Positions 7,773 to 14,951 of a DNA stretch of 24,477 nucleotides are shown piece by piece. Origin of the DNA: Clostridiales bacterium (GTDB lineage Bacteria; Bacillota; Clostridia; Christensenellales; Aristaeellaceae); contig SFHU01000037.1 of NCBI GenBank assembly GCA_004555535.1, positions 1-24,477 on the forward strand. The letters are read 5' to 3'. Numbering within the stretch: the first letter of the stretch is position 1; each line of letters starts with the position of its first letter. The translations under genes were made by a program, and so were the position numbers. The notes below the pieces were generated by a model. It worked only from the letters and a program-made list of their open reading frames with translations, made no database searches and had not been told where the DNA came from.

Positions 7773-8727
7773 AATGAAAGCGCTTGACCGTCTGGGGCCG
7801 GTCGCGGAGGAGATGCTCGGCGGTCTGCACGCGGGCGAGGCGATGAAGCGCCGCGTCCGCCTGGCTGCCGCGCAGGAGCAGCCGGGACGCTGGGCGCCGC
7901 GGCGCGTGTGGATGCCGGCAGCCTGCTGCGCTGCGCTGGCGCTCGTGTGCGTCGGCATCGCCGGGGGAAGCCGGCTGATGCCGCAGACGCCGGAGGAGCC
8001 GGTCGTCGCCGCGAGGCAGGGCACCGTGCAGATTGAGACCATCGCGGCAGGGGCGGGAGACGCGCTGCCGGGCGTGAGCGTGGCGGATCTGGGCGAGGGG
8101 GCCAGCGTGCGCGCGGCAGCGCCCAGGGAGGATTCGCTCTTTGCGACGGCATCCGGCGACATCCCGATGGTCTCCGTCGGCGGGGCGGTGTACAGGCTGC
8201 TCACCTCGCCGCAGGACATGGGCGATTCCCTGCGCGGCGAGCAGATCGGCACGGTGCAGACCTTCACGCAGGAGCCTTCCCTCGCCTCCGAGCAGGAGCT
8301 TGAGAACGGCGTATCCAACGTCGCGGAGGAGGGCGCCGCGGTCTATGCCGTGACGGGCATGAGCAGCAGCACCGCTGTCGCCTGCGAGGTGGACGGCAGG
8401 CTGCGCCTGTTCCAGCGTGTGAGCCACGCGGGCCGGGGTCCAGGTGGCCAGTCGCTGGAGGACACGTTCTCCGTGCGCGGGCAGGTCAGGACGATGGAGC
8501 TCTCCGGCGTGGGGGCGCTGAGCGGGGACGCGGCCAACGAGGTCGTCGCCGTGCTGCTCGACCATGCGACGCTGACGGCGGCGGACCAGACCGCGGGCAA
8601 GCAGACGCTGACGGTGACGCTTGACAACGGGCTGCGGCTGCAGCTCGGCGTCTCCGGGGACACGCTCTGCGGCTGCGGCGGCTGGAGCTGCCCGGAGTTC
8701 TTCGAGGCGTTCGAGGCGGCGCTGTAA
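7765..8727 (+). CDS. Probable membrane-bound anti-sigma factor
   Basis: A 320-residue protein with a cytoplasmic N-terminus (about 1-48), one membrane segment (about 49-68) and a large outside domain of about 250 residues. The topology and 8-nt overlap with the sigma gene support an anti-sigma role. GTG 7765 has GGAGG at 9 nt; an ATG three codons later is too far from it. The cytoplasmic part lacks a visible His-x3-Cys-x2-Cys zinc motif, so it is not a ZAS-type anti-sigma. The outside domain matches nothing I recognise. It has repeated Ser/Ala/Gly-rich beta-like stretches and ends with a Cys cluster, TLCGCGGWSCPEFFEAFEA, which could form a disulfide and serve in sensing. The function is inferred from context. 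Confidence 0.75.
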   Translation: MNEMKALDRLGPVAEEMLGGLHAGEAMKRRVRLAAAQEQPGRWAPRRVWMPAACCAALALVCVGIAGGSRLMPQTPEEPVVAARQGTVQIETIAAGAGDALPGVSVADLGEGASVRAAAPREDSLFATASGDIPMVSVGGAVYRLLTSPQDMGDSLRGEQIGTVQTFTQEPSLASEQELENGVSNVAEEGAAVYAVTGMSSSTAVACEVDGRLRLFQRVSHAGRGPGGQSLEDTFSVRGQVRTMELSGVGALSGDAANEVVAVLLDHATLTAADQTAGKQTLTVTLDNGLRLQLGVSGDTLCGCGGWSCPEFFEAFEAAL

Positions 8728-8794
8728 AGGGACTGGCTGGAATGGCTTCACGCTTAGGAAAGCGTGTATACCCCTTTTGCCGACAGGATGAAGA

Positions 8795-8830
8795 GAGTCC
8801 GGGAAACCTGATTTCCCGGACTCCCTTTTT
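8795..8830 (+). terminator. Strong terminator after the sigma operon
   Basis: A perfect 12-bp stem GAGTCCGGGAAA (8795-8806) with TTTCCCGGACTC (8812-8823), loop CCTGA, then CC and five Ts. It also lies just beyond the convergent minus-strand gene, where only a poor T-run (TCTTC) follows, so it may terminate both but is best on the plus strand. A smaller hairpin (8749-8766, CACGCTT/AAGCGTG) precedes it. Confidence 0.88.
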
Positions 8831-8836
8831 CTTTGC

Positions 8837-9409
8837 TCAAAACGCATCCGTTCCTGATTCGAGCGGCAGCGGCTTGTAGACCATGTCGTGCTCGATATTC
8901 GCCCAGATGTCCATCGCGGCTGTGCGCAGCTGGACCTCGACGGGCACCATCATCGCGGCGCCCTGCACGCTGACGGGCAGGCTCAGCAGCAGATGCAGGC
9001 TCTGATAGCCGCTGCGCTTGGGGGCGGCGATATAGTCCTTTTCATCGAGCAGCTGGGCGACGGGCGAGGCGCAGAGGAGCTCCGCGAAGTGATAGACCTC
9101 CTTTTCATCCGCGAGGACGACGCGCAGCCCGGCGATATCGTGCAGCGCGGCGCGGGCGGCGCTCTCGCTGACGGGCAGGCCCTTCTTGATCAGCTTGCCG
9201 CGGATGGAGGCGGGGGATTTGAGCCGGTAGGTGAGCGCGCGGATGTCCTCGCCGGTCTCGCGGATGAGCCGCCTGCGGGCGGCGCAGATCAGAAAGAGCG
9301 CCGTTTCGACGGCGGCTTCATAGGGCCTGTAAAAGGAACGGGAAAAAACCGCATCCGCCGCACTCCGCTTCGGCGACCTCATCTTTTGTGCGGGAAGGGT
9401 GCTTTGCAA
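8837..9409 (-). CDS. Small alarmone synthetase (RelA/SpoT domain)
   Basis: A 190-residue single-domain (p)ppGpp synthetase, which transfers pyrophosphate from ATP to GDP or GTP. Signature segments: RLKSPASI (62-69), DIAGLR (91-96), DYIAAPKRSGYQSLH (125-139), EVQLRT (158-163) and IEHDMVYK (172-179). There is no HD hydrolase domain and no TGS/ACT part, so it is a RelQ/RelP-type enzyme. The TTG start at 9409 has GAGGTG at good spacing; the next ATG (residue 10) has no ribosome site. Only 11 residues follow the YK at 178-179, whereas RelQ-type enzymes have several dozen residues of C-terminal helices used for oligomerisation. The gene stands alone, convergent with the sigma operon. Confidence 0.88.
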   Translation of the reverse strand: MQSTLPAQKMRSPKRSAADAVFSRSFYRPYEAAVETALFLICAARRRLIRETGEDIRALTYRLKSPASIRGKLIKKGLPVSESAARAALHDIAGLRVVLADEKEVYHFAELLCASPVAQLLDEKDYIAAPKRSGYQSLHLLLSLPVSVQGAAMMVPVEVQLRTAAMDIWANIEHDMVYKPLPLESGTDAF

Positions 9410-9450
9410 ATCGGTTCACCTCGAATTCGTCAGAATGGATTCCTGTCTGC

Positions 9451-9459
9451 ATGATAGCA
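9451..9459 (-). promoter_or_regulatory. Candidate extended -10 promoter for the alarmone synthetase
   Basis: On the minus strand TGCTATCAT (TATCAT at 9451-9456) has an extended -10 form, about 40 nt before the TTG start. No good -35 lies at 16-18 nt, so this is tentative. Confidence 0.35.
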
Positions 9460-9584
9460 GAACGCTTTGACACAGATGCGTCCAGAGTCGGACCAAAATG
9501 TGAGAAAAGCACATCGCTTCCTCATCGTATGCGCGACAGGGCGCGGATATGCCGGCAAAAGCGGGGCTTCCCGCGAGGTTTTGC

Positions 9585-9613
9585 TGTACAGAGGGCGCGG
9601 AATTCAGTATAAT
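9585..9613 (+). promoter_or_regulatory. Promoter of the glycosyltransferase triplet
   Basis: A perfect TATAAT (9608-9613) lies about 30 nt before the first glycosyltransferase start. The -35 is weaker: TGTACA (9585-9590) at a 17-nt spacer, matching four of six consensus positions. Confidence 0.6.
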
Positions 9614-9642
9614 AAAGAGAAGACCTCAAAAGGAAAGGGATC

Positions 9643-11058
9643 ATGATGAACAGGAATTTTGTGAGCGACGCGCTGCGCGCGGCGCTGGGAAAGAGATGCC
9701 CGGCCTGGGCGCGCGCGCTGCTGGCTGCTGCGGCGACGCTCGTCTTCGCCGTCTTTGCATGCAACGCGCGCTACGCGATGATGGATCAGTACGCCGACTT
9801 TCTCTATGCGCAGATCCACACCATCACGGTCGTGGTGTTCACGGCGATTTTCGCTGTCTCCATCGCCGTGCAGATGAAGGCGGCGGGCCGGCTGCCGCTG
9901 TCCATGCTGCTGGTGCTGAGCGTGATCACGGGCGCTGTGCTGCTGGCGAAGATCTCGCTGCTCGATTACGTCAGCGACGACTACGACATCTTCCTGAGCA
10001 ACTGGATTTACAGCTACACGGGCATGGGCATCCGCGAGGGGCTGGGCACGTACATCCAGAGCGACTACACGCCGCCGTATCTGTACCTGCTGCTGCTGAT
10101 CTCGCGCCTGCCCGACTATCCCTGGCTCTACCTGATCAAGGCAGCGTCGATCCTGTGCGAGATCCTGCTGGGCTACGCGGTCATGCGCCTGGCCGCGCTG
10201 CGCCTTAGGGGCGACGCGGCGCCGCTGCTGCTGTTCCACATCGCGCAGATTCTGCCGACGGTCGTCTTCAACGGTGCCTACTGGGGCCAGTGCGACGTGT
10301 TCTATACGTCGCTGTGCCTGCTGGGGCTCTGGCTTGCGCTGCGGGATCATCCCGTGCGCAGCATGCTTTGCTTCGGCGTGGCGCTGTCCTTCAAGCTGCA
10401 GGCGGTGTTCTTCTTTCCTGTGCTGCTGCCGCTGTGGCTGCGCAAAAAGGTCAAGCTGCGCCACCTGCTGATGATTCCCGTGGGCTATATGGCGATGATG
10501 GTTCCCGCGCTGTGGGGCGGCAAGTCGCTGCACCATGTGCTGACCGTCTACCTGCAGCAGGCGGGCGCGTACAACTTCATGACGGTCAACGCGCCGAACC
10601 TGTATCAGCTGCTGCCCTGCGCGATTGACAGGGAGGCGTTCTTCTCGATGTTCGGGAGCATGGCGATGTGCCTGGCGTTTGCCGCGCTGGCCGCCGCCTG
10701 CCTGGCCGTGTGCGTGAAGCGGGAGGCGCTCTCGCAGGAGAGCACGGTGCTCTTTGCGCTGCTGGTGCTCTCGCTGGTGCCCTACTGCCTGCCCAAGATG
10801 CACGAGCGCTACACGTTCGGCGCGGACGTGCTCTCGCTGGTGGCGGCGGCCTACAACCCGCAGCGGATCGTGCTGCCGCTGCTCTTCGGGCTGGCTTCCT
10901 ACATCAGCTACACGGCGGGCCTGCCGGGCGACGTCGTGATGGACATGCGCTGGGCGGCGCTGGCGCAGACGGCGGCCATCGCGCTGACGGCTGCCGCGCT
11001 GTGGCGGACGCTCAATGCGCCGTGTGACGCGCGCTGCGCGACGGAGGTGAAGGCATGA
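9643..11058 (+). CDS. GT-C (Gpi18-like) membrane glycosyltransferase, copy 1
   Basis: A 471-residue polytopic membrane protein with roughly ten or more hydrophobic segments. It resembles the COG5542 mannosyltransferase-related family. Features: DYD (113-115) in the first large loop, where GT-C enzymes keep a catalytic Asp; WGQCD (214-218); and KMHERY (385-390) near the last membrane segments. Such enzymes use polyprenyl-phosphate sugars and glycosylate lipids or proteins on the outer face of the membrane. The substrate here is unknown. ATG 9643 follows AAAGGAAAGGG; an ATG one codon later is equally possible. It overlaps the next paralogue by 4 nt, and the three genes form one operon. Confidence 0.85.
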   Translation: MMNRNFVSDALRAALGKRCPAWARALLAAAATLVFAVFACNARYAMMDQYADFLYAQIHTITVVVFTAIFAVSIAVQMKAAGRLPLSMLLVLSVITGAVLLAKISLLDYVSDDYDIFLSNWIYSYTGMGIREGLGTYIQSDYTPPYLYLLLLISRLPDYPWLYLIKAASILCEILLGYAVMRLAALRLRGDAAPLLLFHIAQILPTVVFNGAYWGQCDVFYTSLCLLGLWLALRDHPVRSMLCFGVALSFKLQAVFFFPVLLPLWLRKKVKLRHLLMIPVGYMAMMVPALWGGKSLHHVLTVYLQQAGAYNFMTVNAPNLYQLLPCAIDREAFFSMFGSMAMCLAFAALAAACLAVCVKREALSQESTVLFALLVLSLVPYCLPKMHERYTFGADVLSLVAAAYNPQRIVLPLLFGLASYISYTAGLPGDVVMDMRWAALAQTAAIALTAAALWRTLNAPCDARCATEVKA

Positions 11059-12437
11059 TGAACAGGGATAAGCTGAAGGGGCTGGATCCGCTCCGGATTG
11101 TCATGTCCGCGGAGCTGAACGGCATGCAGACCGCCGGGCTCTGCGCGCTGCTGTGCGCGGCGTTCTTTGCGGTGGCGCTGCACTTGTGCGCGGGTATGGA
11201 GGGCGCGGCCGTCATCGCGGCGGTCGGAACGCTCTGCCTGGCGATGCTGATGCTGGGGGCCTGCGGCGCGATCCACCGCTGCGACCGCTCGGTGCTGGTG
11301 CTGCTGTGCGCCGCGCTGGCGGCGATGCTGGCCATCGGCACGCATCTGGCGATGCTGCCCATCAAGCCGGGCCGCTATACGAAGGTGCTCGAGCCGCTGC
11401 TGGAGGAGATGTGGAACTACGAGCTGCCCACGGCGATGGCCTGGGAGGATGACGGCTGGTCGGGCGGCTACCTGATCCTCTGCGCGCTGCTCTCCCGGCT
11501 GGAAAACTTCTCCGCGCTCTATGCGATCAAGCTGGTTGACCTCGTGTTTCTGAGCGCGGCGGCCTGCGCGGCGCTCAGGCTGGCGCGGCAGGCAGGGGCG
11601 AGCCCCGCTCGCGCACTGGGCGCGATGGCGCTGTGCATGCTCGCGCCGACGCTGCTCTTCAACGCGGGCTGCTGGGCGCAGTGCGACGCCATCTTCGCGG
11701 CGATGACGCTGTGGGGGCTGACGCTTGTGCTGGATGAGCATCCGTTGGCGGGCTGCCTGCTGCTGGGCGCGGCGCTGGCGACGAAGCTGCAGAGCGCGTT
11801 CGTCTTCCCGATCCTGATCGTGCTGTTCATGGAGCGGCGCGTGTCGCTGCGGCACCTGCTGGCGATCCTGCTGGCGTTTGTCGCGCTGCAGGCGGCGATT
11901 CTCGTCGATGGCCTCGGCCTTGCCTCGCTCTTTGGGCGTTACGCGCAGCAGCTGGAGATCGCCTCGGAGACCATCGGCCTGACGGACAACGCGCCGGGGG
12001 TCTTCGGGCTGATGCGGATCGCCTCCGTGCGCGAGTTCAGCGGCATGGGGCTGTATCTGGGCATCGCGTCGGCGCTGCTGGTCGTGGCGGCGATGCTGCG
12101 CGCCCGCGCACCGCTTTCCAACCGGACGCTGCTGCTGGGCGCGTGGCTGCTGGCCGCGGGGCTGCCGCTGATCCTGCCGCAGATGAACGTCCGCTGCCTG
12201 TACCTGGCCTGCCTGCTGGGCTTTGCGCTGGCGCAGAATGCGCGTCAGCTCGCGGCGGCGGCGGTGCTGGAGGGGGTCTCGCTGTGCGGCTATATGACCG
12301 CGATCTTCGGGTATGAATCGCTGCCGCTCACCGCGCTGAGCCTGCTGGCCATCGCGGCTGCGGTGGTGCTGGCGCTGGAGCTGCTTTCCGCGCTGAAGCA
12401 GCCTTCCGCTGCTGAGGGCGGTGAGGTGCGCGCATGA
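11055..12437 (+). CDS. GT-C-like membrane protein, copy 2, motifs missing
   Basis: A 460-residue polytopic protein clearly paralogous to its two neighbours: FNAGCWAQCD (202-211) aligns with copy 1's FNGAYWGQCD, followed by the same ATKLQSAF-type helix. The other conserved motifs are gone. Where copies 1 and 3 have DYD it has RYT (107-109), with acidic residues further on (WEDDGW), and where they have MHERY it has MNVRC (377-381). The frame is intact with no frameshift, so it is not a simple pseudogene. It may be an inactive partner, a transporter-like subunit or an enzyme with a changed donor; these are inferences. ATG 11055 overlaps the upstream stop and has GGAGGTGA just ahead. Confidence 0.82.
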   Translation: MMNRDKLKGLDPLRIVMSAELNGMQTAGLCALLCAAFFAVALHLCAGMEGAAVIAAVGTLCLAMLMLGACGAIHRCDRSVLVLLCAALAAMLAIGTHLAMLPIKPGRYTKVLEPLLEEMWNYELPTAMAWEDDGWSGGYLILCALLSRLENFSALYAIKLVDLVFLSAAACAALRLARQAGASPARALGAMALCMLAPTLLFNAGCWAQCDAIFAAMTLWGLTLVLDEHPLAGCLLLGAALATKLQSAFVFPILIVLFMERRVSLRHLLAILLAFVALQAAILVDGLGLASLFGRYAQQLEIASETIGLTDNAPGVFGLMRIASVREFSGMGLYLGIASALLVVAAMLRARAPLSNRTLLLGAWLLAAGLPLILPQMNVRCLYLACLLGFALAQNARQLAAAAVLEGVSLCGYMTAIFGYESLPLTALSLLAIAAAVVLALELLSALKQPSAAEGGEVRA

Positions 12438-13792
12438 GGGCGCGGCTGGATGCGCTGGACGCGCGCCTGCGGACGGCCTTGAATGCGCCCGCGCCGGGGG
12501 CGGTGCGCGCCGCGCTGGGCGCGCTGACGGCGCTGGCGTTCTTCCTGCTGATGATGACGCGCCCGCTTGCGCAGCTGGAGGGCGCCGGGACGGCGGCGCG
12601 CGCGGCGGGCGTGCTCGTGCTGACGCTGCCGCTCGCGCTGATGCTGGCCCTGGCGATGCGCGTGGAGCGCGGGAACGGGGGGAGCCCGCTGGCCGCGCTG
12701 CTGATGTGCGCGCTCTGCGCGGCGGCGATGCTCGCGCGGGTCAGCTTCATCGACCGCTCCGCGGGGGATTACGACATCTACCTGGCGTCATGGCTTGACA
12801 GGCTGGCGGCAGGCTCGTTTGCCGAGGGCATGCGCGCCGACGTCGGCGAATACAACGTGCTCTACCAGTACATTCTCTTCCTGATCACGCGGCTGCCGGC
12901 GCCCGCGCTCTACGCGGTCAAGGCCGTCTCCTTCGCGGGGGACGCGCTGCTGGCGTATGGCGCGGCACGGCTGGCGCAGCGCGGGGGCAAAGCGAACGCC
13001 GCCGCCTTTGGCGCGGTGCTGCTGCTGCCGACGGTCGTCCTGAACGGCGGCATGTTCGCCCAGTGCGACAGCCTGTATGCGGCCTGCGCGGTCTGGGGGC
13101 TGGCGCTGGCGCTGGAGGGCAGGCCCGCGCGCTCGGCGGTCTGCTTTGCGCTCTCGCTGGCGTTCAAGCTGCAGGCGGTGTTCCTGCTGCCGATCGTCGC
13201 CGTGCTCTGGGCGGACAGGAAGCTGCGCCTGAGCGACGCGCTGGTCTTCCTGGGCACGCTGCTGGCCGTGATGCTGCCGGCGCTGCTGGGCGGAAAGAGC
13301 CTCGCGCGGATCGTCGGCATCTACGCCGGGCAGACGGGCCTGTACACCGGGCTGAGCTACAACGCGCCGAGCCTCTTCGGGCTGCTGGAGACGGAGGGGC
13401 TGGACGTCTACGCCTACGGGAATTTCGGCATGGGGCTGGCCTTCGGCGCGGCTGCGCTGCTGACGGCGGCCGGCATCCGCCGAGCGGGACGGCTCTGCGA
13501 CGACGGCTATGCGCATCTGGCGGTGCTGATGACGCTTGTGATCGTGTTCCTGCTGCCGAGAATGCATGAGCGCTATTTCTATCTCGCGGTCGTGCTCAGC
13601 GCTGTGCTGGCCTGCCGCATGCCACTGCTGCTGCCCGTCGCCGCGCTGATGGAGCTCGCGTCGCTCTCTGCCTGCTGGGCGCTGCACATCCCGCTGTTTG
13701 CGGCATCGCTCATGGTGTTGACCGCGGGCATTCTGACGGGAATCTCGTTCATGCAGGCGGGAAAGGGGCTTTCAATAGCGGACAAAACGTGA
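12434..13792 (+). CDS. GT-C (Gpi18-like) membrane glycosyltransferase, copy 3
   Basis: A 452-residue polytopic membrane protein, close in plan to copy 1: DYD (112-114), FAQCD (208-212) followed by LAFKLQAVFLLP, and RMHERYFYLA (376-385). The family role is as for copy 1, so this copy is expected to be active. The N-terminus is Arg/Ala-rich and short before the first membrane segment. It overlaps copy 2 by 4 nt (ATGA at 12434-12437), with GAGGTG upstream. Its TGA stop (13790-13792) doubles as the TGn element of the next gene's extended -10 promoter, and no terminator separates them. Confidence 0.85.
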   Translation: MRARLDALDARLRTALNAPAPGAVRAALGALTALAFFLLMMTRPLAQLEGAGTAARAAGVLVLTLPLALMLALAMRVERGNGGSPLAALLMCALCAAAMLARVSFIDRSAGDYDIYLASWLDRLAAGSFAEGMRADVGEYNVLYQYILFLITRLPAPALYAVKAVSFAGDALLAYGAARLAQRGGKANAAAFGAVLLLPTVVLNGGMFAQCDSLYAACAVWGLALALEGRPARSAVCFALSLAFKLQAVFLLPIVAVLWADRKLRLSDALVFLGTLLAVMLPALLGGKSLARIVGIYAGQTGLYTGLSYNAPSLFGLLETEGLDVYAYGNFGMGLAFGAAALLTAAGIRRAGRLCDDGYAHLAVLMTLVIVFLLPRMHERYFYLAVVLSAVLACRMPLLLPVAALMELASLSACWALHIPLFAASLMVLTAGILTGISFMQAGKGLSIADKT

Positions 13793-13798
13793 TATAAT
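13790..13798 (+). promoter_or_regulatory. Extended -10 promoter of the PAS-HTH regulator
   Basis: TGATATAAT with a perfect TATAAT at 13793-13798. The -35 region (TTTCAA, 13770-13775, 17-nt spacer) is poor, which fits an extended -10 promoter. The leader of about 110 nt contains a 7-bp hairpin (13872-13892, CACCCGC/GCGGGTG) ahead of the ribosome site. Confidence 0.65.
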
Positions 13799-13916
13799 CA
13801 TAGCGGAAATCGGGAGACTGGCATCGCCGCGTGCGGGAACTGGCGCGGCCGGAGGAAGGATTGACACGCTCCACCCGCATTTGCGGCGGGTGAGAATCGC
13901 CGGACGGAGGATACCG

Positions 13917-14570
13917 ATGAACAGAGAAGACATGCTCACGTTTCTCAAAAACGAGGCCAAGGGCATCGCGGTGATGTTCGGGCCGAACTGTGAAACCCTG
14001 GTGCACGACATGACGCGGCCGGGGCATCCGATTCTGGTGATTTACAACGGCTCCGTCACGGGGCGCGAGGTCGGCTCGACGGCCGATATCTTCGGCGATA
14101 TCGGCGACTACGACGAGACGGTCTACCAGAACAAGGACTACACCAACCAGCTGGTGCTCTCCCGCGACGGGCGCACGCTCAAGAGCACGACCTTCAACGT
14201 CGTGGGCGAGGATTACCACTTCGCGCTGGGCATCAACATGGACATCACCAACATGGTGCGCGCCAATCAGCTTTTGAGCGAGATGACGGCCACCAGCGGC
14301 GACCTGCAGCAGACGCTCATGCAGGACGCGCGAAGCCAGCTCGAGGAGCTGCTGCGCGAATGCATCAGCGCCGTGGGCAAGGAGCCCGCCGCCATGAAGA
14401 AGACGGACAGGATGCGCGTCATCCGGATGCTCTACAAGCGGCGCGCGTTCACCTACCAGAAGTCGGTCGCGATTGTGGCCGAGCAACTGCGCGTCTCCCG
14501 CTACACGGTCTACAAGTATATGCACGAGCTGGAGGAGGCCGAGGCCGCCGGCAGCGTCGTGCAGGACTGA
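13917..14570 (+). CDS. YheO-type PAS-like / HTH transcriptional regulator
   Basis: A 217-residue protein. The N-terminal part (about 8-125) is a YheO-like PAS domain (PF08348): FGPNCETLVHDMTRPGHPI, then NGSVTGREVGS, and later DYHFALGINMDIT. The C-terminal 45 residues are a helix-turn-helix (HTH_22 type): FTYQKSVAIVAEQLRVSRYT followed by VYKYMHEL, about 176-205. The family includes DauR, which responds to D-amino acid metabolism in Pseudomonas. The ligand and target here are unknown. ATG 13917 has CGGAGG at 6-nt spacing; the frame is open further upstream but without a ribosome site. It is a single-gene unit between its own promoter and the hairpin at 14624. Confidence 0.88.
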   Translation: MNREDMLTFLKNEAKGIAVMFGPNCETLVHDMTRPGHPILVIYNGSVTGREVGSTADIFGDIGDYDETVYQNKDYTNQLVLSRDGRTLKSTTFNVVGEDYHFALGINMDITNMVRANQLLSEMTATSGDLQQTLMQDARSQLEELLRECISAVGKEPAAMKKTDRMRVIRMLYKRRAFTYQKSVAIVAEQLRVSRYTVYKYMHELEEAEAAGSVVQD

Positions 14571-14623
14571 TACCGACAAGATCACGAAAGGACTGTCAAA
14601 AGGCGAGCGTCCGTAAGACAGAT

Positions 14624-14660
14624 AACAGCCACAGTAGTTTGCGCTGCTGTGGCTGTTCTT
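14624..14660 (+). terminator. Terminator-like hairpin after the PAS-HTH gene
   Basis: A perfect 11-bp stem AACAGCCACAG (14624-14634) with CTGTGGCTGTT (14647-14657), extendable by three pairs to a TTTGCG loop. Only a short T-rich tail (TTCTTGATT) follows, so efficiency is uncertain. Confidence 0.6.
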
Positions 14661-14716
14661 GATTATATCCTGTCATGTGGTCATATGGAACCGAACAAAC
14701 CTACAAATTGGCGTAC

Positions 14717-14832
14717 TGGCGGCAAAGCCTCTCTTGTCTCTCCCCGTGGGAGAGGGGCCTCCGTAGGGGCGGAGAGGGCCCTCCGTAGGGGCGGAGAGGG
14801 CCCTCTCAGTCAGCTAAGCTGACAGCCCGCCA
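14717..14832. repeat. MITE/REP-like intergenic repeat with 22-nt tandem duplication
   Basis: This is most of the gene-free stretch 14571-14951. It is bounded by TGGCGG (14717-14722) and its complement CCGCCA (14827-14832). It contains CTCTCCC-CGT-GGGAGAG (14738-14754), two perfect tandem 22-nt units (14758-14779 and 14780-14801, each CCTCCGTAGGGGCGGAGAGG plus GC) and a near-perfect palindrome GTCAGCTAAGCTGAC (14809-14823). Highly structured C/T- and G-rich elements with 'CAAAGCCTCTCTTGTC' ends resemble interspersed repeats of gut Clostridia. Only one copy is present in this window, so mobility is inference. Confidence 0.65.
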
Positions 14833-14886
14833 TAGGGGGAGCCAAGTGCGCGATAACCGGAAATGGCCCGGTTCCTGCCCGCCCTC

Positions 14887-14915
14887 TTGCCCAAAGGGCG
14901 CGGGTGGCGTATAAT
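14887..14915 (+). promoter_or_regulatory. Promoter of the MBL-tex operon
   Basis: TTGCCC (14887-14892), 17-nt spacer and a perfect TATAAT (14910-14915), about 40 nt before the ATG at 14952. Confidence 0.75.
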
Positions 14916-14951
14916 AGATCTGTATGTGAACCGGAGAACGGAGGGGTAGGA

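Noticed and set aside
9467..9472. A perfect TTGACA on the plus strand
   Set aside because: No -10 hexamer lies 16-18 nt downstream (GACCAA there), and the true promoter for the next gene is near 9608.
9318..9512. A 64-codon minus-strand frame upstream of the alarmone synthetase
   Set aside because: It overlaps the start of the synthetase in another frame and covers its probable promoter; it has no ribosome site or recognisable composition.
11055..12437. Copy 2 of the GT-C triplet as a pseudogene
   Set aside because: The frame is intact over its full length, with overlaps and ribosome sites kept on both sides, so loss of motifs alone does not make it a pseudogene.
14758..14801. Possible CRISPR-like repeats
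   Set aside because: There are only two units, directly adjacent without spacers, and no cas gene nearby; it is a simple tandem duplication.
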